Position numbers and translations under genes: made by a program. Positions 26,936 through 35,607 of a DNA stretch of 64,000 bases are shown here, one piece after another (position 1 is the first letter of the stretch; every line of letters begins with the position of its first letter). Under the pieces are notes generated by a model that saw nothing but the letters and a program-made list of their open reading frames with translations, ran no database searches and was not told where the DNA came from. The stretch is from Saccharothrix sp. NRRL B-16348 (lineage in GTDB: Bacteria; Actinomycetota; Actinomycetes; Mycobacteriales; Pseudonocardiaceae): positions 5,173-69,172 of the forward strand of contig NZ_LGED01000212.1 in the NCBI RefSeq assembly GCF_001280085.1, in the 5' to 3' direction.

Positions 26936-27390
26936 GGCACTGCCGATGTTTGCCGGGTGGTGGCCACTGCGGTGGTCCCCACGTCCGTGCACGGCGTGCA
27001 CAACCTCCGCAGCACATGCTCGTGCGGCGCGGCGCCGATGGAGCGGTCTCCGCGTGGACGAACTGGTCACGGTGACCACGGATAGCTGCGCACGTCCGTG
27101 TCGAAGGCCGCGATCAGCTCGGCGTCGCCGGATCCGATTGTCCGGTCGCAGCGAGCTGTCGCCGGCGAGTCCGGCCGCGTTGAGCACCGCAACCCCCGCA
27201 CACGCCACCGCGGCGAGGGGCACCCTGGCGGGCGGCTTGCGGCCGAGCCTGACAGTTCCGGCATCGGCGCGTTTTCCGCATTTGGGATGCACCCTTAGGC
27301 GACCCTCAGCCCGTGTTTCAAAGGTGAGGTTGTCGCCGGGCGTGTCGCTGACCTGTTCCGTCGGATTCGCAACCTCTCCAGGCAGTGCAG
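26936..27390. other. Intergenic region with a possible gene remnant
   Basis: Between convergent genes. On the minus strand at 27063-27296, two frames together read like a short membrane protein (RKPPARVPLAAVACAG followed by ELIAAFDTDVRSYPW), needing one frameshift. The evidence is too thin for a gene call. No clear terminator is seen. Confidence 0.35.
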
Positions 27391-29103
27391 CTAGCGGTCG
27401 GGCGCTACCCCGATCGCGATCACCCCGTCGGCCACCGGAATCCGGCGGCCGGCGGTTTCCAGGAAGAGCGTGCCGCCCCGGACTCCCAGCGGGGGGTCGA
27501 CGAACACCAGGCTCGTGTCGTCCCCGAGCGGGTGCGTCTGCACCGGGGCATCCTCCAGCGCCACCCATCGGTCGCCTTCCAACCGCATTCGGGTCGGCGG
27601 CTGAACCGGAATCCTCTCGAAGCGGGGGCCGCACCGCAAGGTGGAGAAGGTCGCGTTGAGGCGGCCCTCGCGGTCGTACCGGACGTCTTGGACGAGCGAG
27701 CCGTCGACGTCGGTGGGGTCGCCCAGCACGCCGGGGGTGAGTGAGGGCCGGCGTTCACCGGTCTCCACGTCCACGGGGACCAGCGAGAGGATCCTGTGGC
27801 AGATGCTCATGTGTCGGATCGTTAGGTATACGGCCGTGCGGCCGTCCGGCGAGATAGTGCCCGTCTGTCCGATCCGATGGCCTCCATCGGCGATGCCGAA
27901 GTCGCGTACCGTGCCGTCGAAGTCGAGCAGGTACAGGGATACGGAGCCGCCATAGGCGACCGGGGGTGGCACAACGCCGACGAGTACGGCGTCGGAGGCG
28001 CCCGCCAGCAGCATGATCGCCCCCTCGGAGGGTCCGGTATACGGCTCGATGGCTCGGGGAGCGGGTATCACGACTGGCGCGGGCGTCGGTTGCGCGCCGG
28101 GCGTGCCCAGGTCGAGGGTGATGATGCGGTTGGCGTCCCGTTCGAGCCAGGCGATGCGGCTCCCGCCCACGACCACCGCATTCCAACACTCGCCACAGGG
28201 CACGGTGCGGTCCTCACCGTCGGCGACGTCGACCACCGCGATACCCGCGGGCGACACGGCGTAGGCGAACCGGCCGTCGAGGGTGAAGTGCGGATCCGGG
28301 ATGACCCCGAAGTCCCCGAAGTCGCCCGCGACCTCGCTGATCGCCCGCTCGTCCCTGACGACGGCGAACCGCTCCGCCGTCACGTAGGCGTACGCGAGCG
28401 GTTGGGGCGGGGCGGTGGTGGTGACGTTGATCCTCGCGGCCTCGGGTGACTCGGGCACGACGAGCTTGTCCAGCACCTCGGTCAGTTCGGCTGCGTCTTC
28501 GGTGAAGGCCACCGCCTGCACGGCCTGCTCACTGGCCAGCCGCTCCAACGATTCCCGCTGCTCGGCGGGCACGCGGTGGCCGATGACCCGGATATCCAGT
28601 GCCAGCCCGGCGGCGTCGACGCGCTCGCGGATGGCACGGGAGACCTCCGCCTGCTCCTGGGTGCACGCATCGACGCCCGTGGTGGAGACGACCACGATCC
28701 GGTTGCGCTGCGAGCCGCGGAACGGGTAGATTCTGGAGAAGTCGTCGATCGCCGCGAGCACGCCGCTGAGCAGCGTCGCCCGGCCGGTCGGGGTCAGGGC
28801 GCGCACGACGCCGGGTACCTCGTCGGCTTCGTCGGTCACCTCGCTCGTGTTGTCTGCCGCGCCGCATTCGCCGCCGAAGCGGCGCAGGCTCAGCGCGTCG
28901 GCGTCGCCGGTGTTGTGCGCGGTGGCCTCGACGGCGTCCGCGACGGCGGGGAAGTCCGTGCCGGGTGCGGAGGTGTCCACCAGCAGGGTGGTCCGGTGGT
29001 CGGGGACGGAGCGGACGACCAGGTAGCCGACCACGCACCCGGCGAGCACGAGCGCCACGGCCAGGGCGGCGAGCAGCCTGCGCCGCGTGGTGGCGGTGCT
29101 CAT
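27391..29103 (-). CDS. Membrane-anchored protein with vWA-like and beta-propeller-like ectodomains
   Basis: 570 residues from the ATG at 29103, overlapping the upstream gene by ATGA. One hydrophobic segment (LLAALAVALVLAGCVVGYLVV) near the N-terminus contains LAGC, so a lipoprotein anchor is possible but a signal anchor is likelier. Residues 35-225 form a vWA-like domain: TLLVDTSAPGTDF is the degenerate metal site and NRIVVVSTTGVDAC the central strand. Residues 250-570 have WD40/TolB-like repeats (FTLDGRFAYAV and ISPDGRTAVYL). It is a paralogue of its neighbour in the vWA part (shared FGGxCG and GVDAC). The role is unknown; probably an extracellular sensor or adhesin. Confidence 0.75.
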   Translation of the reverse strand: MSTATTRRRLLAALAVALVLAGCVVGYLVVRSVPDHRTTLLVDTSAPGTDFPAVADAVEATAHNTGDADALSLRRFGGECGAADNTSEVTDEADEVPGVVRALTPTGRATLLSGVLAAIDDFSRIYPFRGSQRNRIVVVSTTGVDACTQEQAEVSRAIRERVDAAGLALDIRVIGHRVPAEQRESLERLASEQAVQAVAFTEDAAELTEVLDKLVVPESPEAARINVTTTAPPQPLAYAYVTAERFAVVRDERAISEVAGDFGDFGVIPDPHFTLDGRFAYAVSPAGIAVVDVADGEDRTVPCGECWNAVVVGGSRIAWLERDANRIITLDLGTPGAQPTPAPVVIPAPRAIEPYTGPSEGAIMLLAGASDAVLVGVVPPPVAYGGSVSLYLLDFDGTVRDFGIADGGHRIGQTGTISPDGRTAVYLTIRHMSICHRILSLVPVDVETGERRPSLTPGVLGDPTDVDGSLVQDVRYDREGRLNATFSTLRCGPRFERIPVQPPTRMRLEGDRWVALEDAPVQTHPLGDDTSLVFVDPPLGVRGGTLFLETAGRRIPVADGVIAIGVAPDR

Positions 29104-30317
29104 CTCGTCCCTCCCGGGCTCGATGCGCGCAGAGCGGCGAGAATCTCGTTGATCGCGTCGACCTGGGCGTTGTAGTCGTCCGCCGCCCGCTGGAACGATT
29201 CGAACCGGTCGGTGAAGGGAGCTCCGGACCTGGCCACGTCGAGCAGTTGCCGCGCCGCATCCACGACGCGGCCCTGCCGTTCCCGCAGTTGCAGTGTCTT
29301 CGCGTGCAGGTCGCGCGCGACCGATGTTCGTGCCCGGCCGCGCAGTTCGGCGAACTCGTCGTCGGCCGTGATCGGGGCCACGTCGTCGATGATCCGGCCG
29401 GCGATGTCGAGGCGGCCGTCCACGATCGCCTGGACGGCCTCGTTGAGCCGGGCGACGGCGGGGTCGAACATGTCGATGACGCGGTCCGCGGACCGCAGGA
29501 CCGGCTCGACGTTGGTGACCCACTCCAACGCGGCGCGCAGCTCGTCGGGCGAGTCGGGCAGCAGCGGCGTCGGCGCGTCCGCACCGGCCGCGAGCCGTTC
29601 CAACCCGTCGCGGTGGTCGTCGCCGAGCTGGTAGCCCACGAACCGGAACTGGATGTCCAACCCGGCGGCGGCGACCCGGTCCCGGATCTCCTCCTCGACG
29701 AACGCCCGGTCGTCGTCGCAGGCGTCCACGCCGTTGCGCGTCACCACGATGATCCGGTTGACCTGCTTCGCGTCCTGGGAGAACGGCTCGGAGAAGTCCG
29801 CGGTGGCCTCGACGATGCCCCGCAGCAACGTCGCCTCACCCGCCGGGGAGGCGACGCGCACCGCCTCCCCGATCTCGTCCCGGTTGCCCTTGCCGAACCC
29901 GACCAGCCGGCTCGTGTTGCCCTCCGCACCGCACTGGCCACCGAACCCGCGCAGCGCGATCGCGTCATCCTCGCCGGTGTTGCCCAGCGCCTTGCCCAAC
30001 GAGTCCACGCTCGCCGCGAAGTCCTCGGGCGAGGCACCCGCCCCGGACAGGTCGACGAGAAACTCCGTCTTGTACGTCGGCGCGAACTGCGGCACCACCC
30101 AGGTCAGCACGGCGTATGTGCCGCCGGCGACCAGCACGGCCACGATGAGCGCGACCACCGCGTTGCGCACCGCCCGGGGAAGGGTGACGGTGAACCGGTA
30201 GAGCCGCCCCACGACCCCACCGTGGACCGTGCCCACCTGTATGACGGTCTCGACGCGCTCGGCCGACACCTCGTTGGACACAGCGTCGTGCACCGCACCC
30301 TGGTCGGGCTTCCCCAT
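29100..30317 (-). CDS. Membrane protein with N-terminal STAND-associated motif and vWA-like ectodomain
   Basis: 405 residues from the ATG at 30317, after AAAGGGGG. Residues 1-45 are cytoplasmic and contain VETVIQVGTVHGGVVG, strongly like the VVQAGVIHGDVHLH motif of the NB-ARC protein at 4095-6380. A transmembrane segment (VVALIVAVLVAGGTYAVLTW) follows, then a vWA-like domain (EFLVDLSGAGASPED, RIIVVTRNGVDAC) and a C-terminal helical region (about 280-405). Conserved Cys in GFGGQCG and VDACDDD may form a disulfide. The shared motif suggests coupling to a STAND-type partner in the cytoplasm, which is inference. Confidence 0.78.
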   Translation of the reverse strand: MGKPDQGAVHDAVSNEVSAERVETVIQVGTVHGGVVGRLYRFTVTLPRAVRNAVVALIVAVLVAGGTYAVLTWVVPQFAPTYKTEFLVDLSGAGASPEDFAASVDSLGKALGNTGEDDAIALRGFGGQCGAEGNTSRLVGFGKGNRDEIGEAVRVASPAGEATLLRGIVEATADFSEPFSQDAKQVNRIIVVTRNGVDACDDDRAFVEEEIRDRVAAAGLDIQFRFVGYQLGDDHRDGLERLAAGADAPTPLLPDSPDELRAALEWVTNVEPVLRSADRVIDMFDPAVARLNEAVQAIVDGRLDIAGRIIDDVAPITADDEFAELRGRARTSVARDLHAKTLQLRERQGRVVDAARQLLDVARSGAPFTDRFESFQRAADDYNAQVDAINEILAALRASSPGGTR

Positions 30318-31116
30318 GGCGCCCCCTTTTTCGCCAGGCAAGGCCGTCCGAAGTCGCCCCGCCCCGGCCATCGTCGGCCAATCGAGCGGGGAGCGATCCG
30401 CACGACTGCGGGTTGGGCGGCACCTTCAGCGCAAACCCGCCGATCGAACCCTCCAGGCCGAAGAACGCGCACAAGTGCTTGCCCTTGAGTCGGGATCGAG
30501 GCCGGTGACACCGTCTCCGAGCGCGGCCCGGCTGAGGTGACCGTCGGCGTGTCGTTGGCCCGGACGTGGCGGGGTCTCCGGTAAGTGGGTTGGCGACCAG
30601 GAAACCCGAACACCGGAGACCTCGTGGCCGGGTGCGGCGGCAGCGGGGCGGGCCGACGCGCAGTGGGCGCTGCTGCGACCACTGTTACCCGTCGGGCGCA
30701 AGCCGGGCCGCCGGCCCAAGTGGAGTAAACGGCAGTTGATCGACGGCATCCGGTGGCGGGTCCGGGTCGGCGCCCCGTGGCGGGACGTCCCGCCGGACCA
30801 CAGGCCCTGGCAGACCGTGTACGGGTTGTTCCGCCGCCGGCAGCAGGCCGGGTGTGGCAGGCGATCCTGACCGCATTGCAGGCCCGTGCCGACGCCGACG
30901 GGCTGGTCGTGGGACCTGAGCGTGGACTCCACGGTCGCGCGGGCACACCAGCACGCGGCCGGCGCCCGTAAAAAGGGGATCCCCAGGTCGAGCCGCCCGG
31001 CACCCCGGCGGGTGGAATAGAGCCGGACGATCACGGATGGGGTCGGTCGCGGGGCGGGTGGACCAGCAAGCTGCACCTGGCCTGCGAGCAGGGCCGGCGG
31101 CCGCTGTCGCTGCTGG
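30318..31116. other. Region upstream of the vWA genes, largely IS5-family remnant
   Basis: About 250 bp of promoter-side sequence is followed from about 30570 by IS5-type transposase DNA. No intact gene lies here. Confidence 0.5.
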
Positions 31117-31180
31117 TCACCGCCGGACAACGCGACGACAGTCCGCCGTTTGCCGGTCTCGTGATCCAGGTCGGGGGTCG
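30570..31180 (+). mobile_element. Truncated IS5-family insertion sequence with broken transposase
   Basis: Plus-strand fragments read ADAQWALLRPLLP, GRRPKWSKRQLIDGIRWR and PWRDVPPDHRPWQ, then in other frames DLSVDSTVARAHQHAAGA (first catalytic Asp region) and GWTSKLHLACEQG. The second Asp/Glu half is missing, as the similarity stops near 31180. A GGTCTCCGG/CCGGAGACC pair near 30578 and 30613 may mark the left end. Several frame breaks make it inactive. It abuts and has replaced the 3' end of the TPR gene. Confidence 0.8.
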
Positions 31181-32544
31181 GCTGTGGTTGCGCAGCAGGC
31201 GATCGCTGCGCTCATGGCGTCGGCGCGGCCGCCGTGGCGCGCGGCGAGATAGTTCGTCCGGGCGGCGGTGAACCACTCGACCGCCCGGTCGGGATCACCC
31301 GTAGCTTGGGCGCAGTGGCCGAGGGCCGCCTGCACGTCGGCCACGTGGAGCGGGGATCCGGATCGGGTGGCGACCGGCAGCGCGTTGTTCAGCAGCGGTG
31401 CAGCCTCGGTGGGGCGGCCGACGCGTATGAGTACGTCCGCGCGGGTCGTGTTCACCCTGGCGTGGCCGAGGTCGTCGCCGACGGCGAGCATGAGCGTGGC
31501 GGCGTGGCCGAGGTTGATCAGGGCTTCGTCGTGACGGTCCAGGTCGGTCAGCGCGGTGGCCAGGCTGTGGTGCCGCAGCGCGCGGCTGTGGTCGTCGTCG
31601 GCCTGCTCCAGCGAGCGGAACAGGTCTGCCAGTGCCTGTTCGGTGTGGCCGGCTGCCCGCTTCGCGTGGGCGCGTGCCGACAGGGCGGTGGAGAGCACCG
31701 TCGGGTCGGCCGCCGTCGTGGCGATCGTGACGGCTTCGTCGCACAACGGCAGCGCTGCCTGGTGTCTGCCCGTGTCGGTGAGGGAGATCGCCGCGCGGGC
31801 GAGGTGGTCGGCGCGGGTCAGCAGTCGTGCGCGGTGGGGCAGGGTCGGGGATCGCTGTGCTGCTGTCAGCCCGATCATCTGGGCCTCGACGGCGCCGCTG
31901 TGGTCGCCGGTCCAGCGGCTCAGCCGCCAGAGGGCCTGGGCCAGCCACCAGGTCAGGTCGTGGTCCAGCCTGAGCACCAGGGGCAGGAGAGCACGCAGGT
32001 GGCGCGCGTTGTCGGTGTACCACCGGGTGGCGTCGATGGTGGAGTCGAAGATGTGCGTGGCGGTGGATGTCGGGCACGTGGCCGGGCGGCGGTCGTGCGG
32101 ATGGATCGCCTGGTCGGCTGCGAGTGCCCGTGTCAGGAACCAGTGGATGTGGCGCAGGAGCGGATCGAACAGATCGTCCGTCGGTCCGGGGTGTCGCGTC
32201 CGGCGGATGCGGTAGTCGGTTCCGCCGTCGGTGCGCGTGGCGCGGCCCGCCGCCGTCAGGCGCTCCAGCACGTCGTGGGCGTCGGCGAACGAGCCTCGGA
32301 TGATCCAGGCGACCATTTCCACCGGCACCGCGGCCACGGGTTCGGTCGGCACCGACAGCACTCGCACCAGCAGTTCGGCGCGGCAATCCGGCGCGGACCT
32401 GTCGTCGCGCGTCGTCACGTTCGTCGGATGCCGTGGTGCGGTGGTCGCGACCGGGGCCGACGAGGTGGGGGCGATGGTGGGCACGACACCTCCGTGACCG
32501 GGCTTGGCGGGTAGTGAGGGGCCGCCTGGGATGGCATCCGACAC
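31117..32544 (-). CDS. NTPase-less winged-helix/TPR protein, 3' end replaced by IS DNA
   Basis: 475 residues. An N-terminal Pro/Thr-rich part leads to a winged-helix-like region (residues 55-115, VEMVAWIIRGSFADAHDVLERL). DATRWYTDNARHLRALLPLV follows; it matches the sequence after the winged helix in AfsR-type STAND proteins, and the remainder is TPRs. No P-loop is present. About 20 final residues are antisense to the IS5 remnant, so the natural C-terminus is lost. Paralogues of the same plan sit at 54635, 56091 and 60223. Confidence 0.7.
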   Translation of the reverse strand: MSDAIPGGPSLPAKPGHGGVVPTIAPTSSAPVATTAPRHPTNVTTRDDRSAPDCRAELLVRVLSVPTEPVAAVPVEMVAWIIRGSFADAHDVLERLTAAGRATRTDGGTDYRIRRTRHPGPTDDLFDPLLRHIHWFLTRALAADQAIHPHDRRPATCPTSTATHIFDSTIDATRWYTDNARHLRALLPLVLRLDHDLTWWLAQALWRLSRWTGDHSGAVEAQMIGLTAAQRSPTLPHRARLLTRADHLARAAISLTDTGRHQAALPLCDEAVTIATTAADPTVLSTALSARAHAKRAAGHTEQALADLFRSLEQADDDHSRALRHHSLATALTDLDRHDEALINLGHAATLMLAVGDDLGHARVNTTRADVLIRVGRPTEAAPLLNNALPVATRSGSPLHVADVQAALGHCAQATGDPDRAVEWFTAARTNYLAARHGGRADAMSAAIACCATTADPRPGSRDRQTADCRRVVRR

Positions 32545-33071
32545 CGGGGGCGTCGGGGCGTGACCATCGCTTCCGATCGAGCTGGGAGGCGGGAAGCGAT
32601 CTGCGTGGGCAGGCCCGGTGTCGGATGCCGTTGATCCCCAGCCAACTCTTCGCAGGCCGGAAGGACCAGGTCATCCGGCGGCGATGAAGCGGCAATTTTG
32701 CGGAGAACGACGTCCGCGGGCCGACTGCACCGCAAGAAGGTGACCGCCAAGGAGTTCGAGACGTTCGCCGATGCGGTCTTGCGGGACAAGCCGATGCCCA
32801 GTGCAGGCAAGGCACCGCATGACCGGTATGCCGTCCGTACCGGGGTGGTGGGGCTAGCTGTTCCGTGGTGAGGTGGACCTCACCGAGAAGATCAAGGGCA
32901 CCCGGTAGGCCGCACTGCTGGCCGTGGTGTCCTGGGTGCAGAACCTCAAGCCCGCCAAGGTGGCCGGTGACCGGGGCTTGCAGGACCGTGCCCTAGCCGC
33001 CGTGTTCCCCGCCAGGGAAAGCCTGAACACCGCACAGACCGCCCTGAACCTGCTGCTGGAAGGGGCCTGAC
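32545..33071. other. Junction region: dispersed repeat copy b and degraded phage-type coding fragments
   Basis: GAAGCGGCAATTTTGCGGAG (32686-32705) is the inverted partner of 25583-25602. Beyond it, broken plus-strand frames read VTAKEFETFADAVLRDKP and, after stops, AALLAVVSWVQNLKPAK and ESLNTAQTALNLLLEGA. This is a decayed small gene that marks the left edge of the prophage remnant. Confidence 0.5.
32686..32705 (-). repeat. Dispersed repeat copy b (inverted)
   Basis: A perfect 20-base inverted copy of 25583-25602. Read on the minus strand it goes on to ACCTGGTCC after about ten extra bases, like the other copies. Confidence 0.65.
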
Positions 33072-33233
33072 ATGGGGCCGGATGACTGGCTGAGGGAAAT
33101 CCGGGAGATCTTCAACCAGCACTCCCAGGGCAACCCGGTGGACCTGGACCGGTTGGCCCAGGTCTGGGAAGACCTGGACACCTGGTTGGTCCGGGGAGGC
33201 TTCCCGCCCGCCCCTTGGTGGCACCGGACCTGA
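33072..33233 (+). CDS. Small phage/integrative-element protein
   Basis: 53 residues, ATG at 33072 directly after the stop of the degraded frame before it. The sequence (LREIREIFNQHSQG, DLDRLAQVWEDLDTWLVRGG, PPAPW) resembles small acidic proteins found upstream of HNH/terminase modules in actinobacterial phages; this is from memory. It is followed by a strong terminator hairpin. Function unknown. Confidence 0.6.
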   Translation: MGPDDWLREIREIFNQHSQGNPVDLDRLAQVWEDLDTWLVRGGFPPAPWWHRT

Positions 33234-33246
33234 CCGCACCCCTACC

Positions 33247-33280
33247 GACTGCCCCCGGCATCCCGATGCCGGGGGCAGTC
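33247..33280 (+). terminator. Perfect 15-bp stem hairpin
   Basis: GACTGCCCCCGGCAT, a four-base loop, then the exact complement. It lies 13 bp after the stop of the small gene at 33072-33233. Confidence 0.85.
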
Positions 33281-33302
33281 CCGTGCACGGAGGTCGAGGC
33301 CG

Positions 33303-33707
33303 TTGCCCTCCCGTGCCTCCCGCCCCTGCACCCGCCCCGGTTGCCCGAACCGCACCGGCACCGGGGGCATGTGCCCCGACTGCCGCAGCCGTACCCGCCG
33401 TGCCCACGGCACGAGCGCCCAGCGCGGCTACACCGCTGGTCACCGGTCCCGCTTCCGTCCGGGAGTGCTCTCCCGCCCCGGTGACCGGGTGTGCCGCTGC
33501 GACCTCACCGCCTGCCCCGACCATCCGGGTGTCAGCTGTAGCTCACCGTCCACTGTGGCCGACCACTGGCCGCAGACACGGCGCGAACTGGTAGCCGCTG
33601 GGCTTGACCCTGACCACCCGGACCGGGGCAGAGGGCTGTGTTTGCCGTGCCATGCCCGGATCACTGCGAGGGACCACCGCACCCGAGGAGGCGGGAACAG
33701 CGCGTGA
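33303..33707 (+). CDS. HNH endonuclease of the prophage packaging module
   Basis: 134 residues from a TTG at 33303 with GGAGG ten bases upstream. A zinc-binding Cys set (CTRPGCPNRT, CPDC) precedes the HNH core: VADHWPQ with the first His, and LCLPCHARITARDH as the final His element. Family knowledge: HNH nucleases beside terminase genes assist DNA packaging in siphophages. It lies ahead of the TerS/TerL genes in the same direction. Confidence 0.78.
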   Translation: MPSRASRPCTRPGCPNRTGTGGMCPDCRSRTRRAHGTSAQRGYTAGHRSRFRPGVLSRPGDRVCRCDLTACPDHPGVSCSSPSTVADHWPQTRRELVAAGLDPDHPDRGRGLCLPCHARITARDHRTRGGGNSA

Positions 33708-33774
33708 GCCGCCCGCCCCACGCGCCGAGCAAGGCCGGTTGCGGCTCCGGCCGCGCCACCCCAGGGGGTGACCC

Positions 33775-34074
33775 TTGAGCCACGCGGAAGGGCACAAGCC
33801 ACTGAGGCCCGATTCCGTCCCGCCAGGTTTCCGGCAACGCCGAACCCACGTCCGCAGACCGGTGCCCGAGGACAGCGAAACCGGGCGCGAACTGGCCGCC
33901 GTCCTCGACCGCCTGGCGCTCGCGGCCGACCAGGTCCACGCCTGGGTAGACGAGCACGACTCCCTTGTGCGCCATGCCTACGAGCTGGGAGCGACGCAAC
34001 ACGAGATCGCCCCGCACGCGCAGGTCGCGCAGTCCACGGTGAGCCGGATGCTCGCCCGCGACACCACGGCCTGA
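33775..34074 (+). CDS. Small HTH protein of the prophage
   Basis: 99 residues from a TTG at 33775 after AGGGGGTG. The C-terminal half has a sigma-region-4-like/resolvase-like HTH (LGATQHEIAPHAQVAQSTVSRML). The N-terminal half is charged. It is probably a small phage regulator; an exact family cannot be given. Confidence 0.65.
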   Translation: MSHAEGHKPLRPDSVPPGFRQRRTHVRRPVPEDSETGRELAAVLDRLALAADQVHAWVDEHDSLVRHAYELGATQHEIAPHAQVAQSTVSRMLARDTTA

Positions 34075-34217
34075 ACCCGTCCGCCCGGTGATGCAGCCCG
34101 CATCACCCATGCACCAAGCATCGCGACCACCGGAGGTGCGCCGTACCCATCGTTGTCGACGGGATCACCCCGTCCGAGAAGATCCGCGCCGAACTCGCGG
34201 CCGAGGGGAAACCGGTT

Positions 34218-34847
34218 TTGCTCGGCTTCAGCCGGGGCAAGGACAGCCTTGCCGCGTGGCTGGCGATGCGGGAAGCCGGAATCGAGGTGGTGCCCTACCA
34301 CCTGTACCTCGTGCCGGGCCTGCGGTTCATCGAGGACTCGTTGAAGTTCTACGAGGACTTCTTCGGCACGCCCATCCTGAACCTGCCGCACCCAACACTG
34401 TTCCGCTGGCTCAACACGCTGATGTTCCAGCCCCCGGAGCGCGCGGCGGTCATCGAGGCCGCACAGCTCCCCGAACCCACGTATGAGGAGCTGGCCGACC
34501 TGATCCGCGCGGACGTCGACCTGCCCGCGGCCTGGAACGCCGACGGCGTCCGCGCGGCCGACTCGCCGAACCGGAGGATGGCGATGGTCACCCACGGGCC
34601 GAAACGCGAGCACCTGCGCAAAGTGTCGATCGTGTGGGACTGGCGCATCGCCGACGTGCGCGAAGCCCTCGCCCGCCACAACGGCCCGCTGCCCCCGGAA
34701 TACGAGTGGTTCGGCCGCAGCTTCGACGGGCTGGACTTCCGGTTCCTCGACCCGATCCGGCGCCACGCCCCGGACGACTACGCCCGGATCTTGCAGTGGT
34801 TCCCGCTCGCCGACCTGGAGGTGTTCCGCCGTGACCTCGCCCGCTGA
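34218..34847 (+). CDS. PP-loop ATPase related to PAPS reductase, phage type
   Basis: 209 residues from the TTG at 34218. The PP-loop GFSRGKDSLAAWLAM is at the start, followed by VPYHLYLVPGLRFIEDSLKF. The coding frame clearly extends upstream (VVDGITPSEKIRAELAAEGK from about 34152), yet no ATG, GTG or TTG occurs between the stop at 34089 and 34218. A strong GGAGG at 34132 sits where a start near 34143-34149 (now GTA or ATC) would be expected. The original start may be mutated or non-canonical. Family knowledge: such phage proteins are linked to DNA or RNA modification. Confidence 0.72.
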   Translation: MLGFSRGKDSLAAWLAMREAGIEVVPYHLYLVPGLRFIEDSLKFYEDFFGTPILNLPHPTLFRWLNTLMFQPPERAAVIEAAQLPEPTYEELADLIRADVDLPAAWNADGVRAADSPNRRMAMVTHGPKREHLRKVSIVWDWRIADVREALARHNGPLPPEYEWFGRSFDGLDFRFLDPIRRHAPDDYARILQWFPLADLEVFRRDLAR

Positions 34848-35244
34848 CCCCAACGCCGACCTCCTGGCCCAACTCCAGGCCACCGCCGCCATCGGCGGGC
34901 CGACCTCCGACGCCGACCTGCTGGCCCAGCTCAACGCCGACCCCGAACCCGACCCGCTGGCCGATGTCGAGTACACCGGCGACCTGGCCACCGACTCGAC
35001 CGCGGAACTCGACGCCCTTGCCCGCGGCTTCCGCGAGCGCACCGCGCGGGAGGACGAGCGGTTCCGCCTCGCCACGGACTCGGAGTTCTGGTTCGTCCTG
35101 TGCTTCAAGTCCCGCGAGGAGAAGGACGCCTTCCTGCGCGCCGCGCGGCTGTTCCACCTCGGGGACAAGTACCTCGACGGCCGCGCCGCCGCGTCGGCGC
35201 TGGGCGTCGACCTGCCCGAACCCGACACCGGAGAGGAGGAGTAA
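34831..35244 (+). CDS. Hypothetical phage protein
   Basis: 137 residues from a GTG at 34831 overlapping the end of the PP-loop gene. The N-terminal half is acidic and Ala/Asp-rich with a duplicated DLLAQL motif. The C-terminal half is more ordered (DSEFWFVLCFKSREEKDAFL). It is coupled to the PP-loop gene and probably its partner; no function is known to me. Confidence 0.65.
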   Translation: MTSPADPNADLLAQLQATAAIGGPTSDADLLAQLNADPEPDPLADVEYTGDLATDSTAELDALARGFRERTAREDERFRLATDSEFWFVLCFKSREEKDAFLRAARLFHLGDKYLDGRAAASALGVDLPEPDTGEEE

Positions 35245-35250
35245 ACGATC

Positions 35251-35346
35251 ATGCGAGGCCGACTCGGTCGCCTCGTCGCGGGCGCCCGCCGTGCACTGTC
35301 CCGTCGCGCAGCTAGCCCGTCCCGAGGCCGCAGCTCTGGCAGCTGA
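35251..35346 (+). CDS. Small Arg-rich protein
   Basis: 31 residues starting MRGRLGRLVAGARRAL, very basic, 6 bp after the preceding stop and with GGAGG upstream. Position and translation signals are good, but such short ORFs arise by chance in this base composition. Confidence 0.4.
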   Translation: MRGRLGRLVAGARRALSRRAASPSRGRSSGS

Positions 35347-35469
35347 TGATCAGGCGGGAATGTACAGATCCGTTTGGTGATCGACACCAACCAAGCTCTC
35401 TCCAACCAGAGGTTGTAAGGTTGATAATGTCTCACAGCGGGACGTTTTCATGAGACACCGTGCCGCGAG

Positions 35470-35503
35470 GTTGGGTGACGCACCTCCCGGTGCGCCACCC
35501 AAC
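35470..35503. terminator. Hairpin with 15-bp stem, one mismatch
   Basis: GTTGGGTGACGCACC pairs with GGTGCGCCACCCAAC across a four-base loop, with one mismatch. It probably ends the transcript of the 33-35 kb genes. Confidence 0.6.
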
Positions 35504-35575
35504 AGATCACCTGATCAGGTCGCTGATCTCACCAATCAACGCGACGACCTGCACCAGGGCACTGAGAAGGAGAAC

Positions 35576-35607
35576 GGCCTGGTCAGAGCGGTAACTCTGG
35601 CCAGGCC
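35576..35607. terminator. Hairpin with 13-bp stem, one mismatch
   Basis: GGCCTGGTCAGAG pairs with CTCTGGCCAGGCC around CGGTAA. It follows the first hairpin by about 70 bp and could be a second terminator. Confidence 0.55.
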
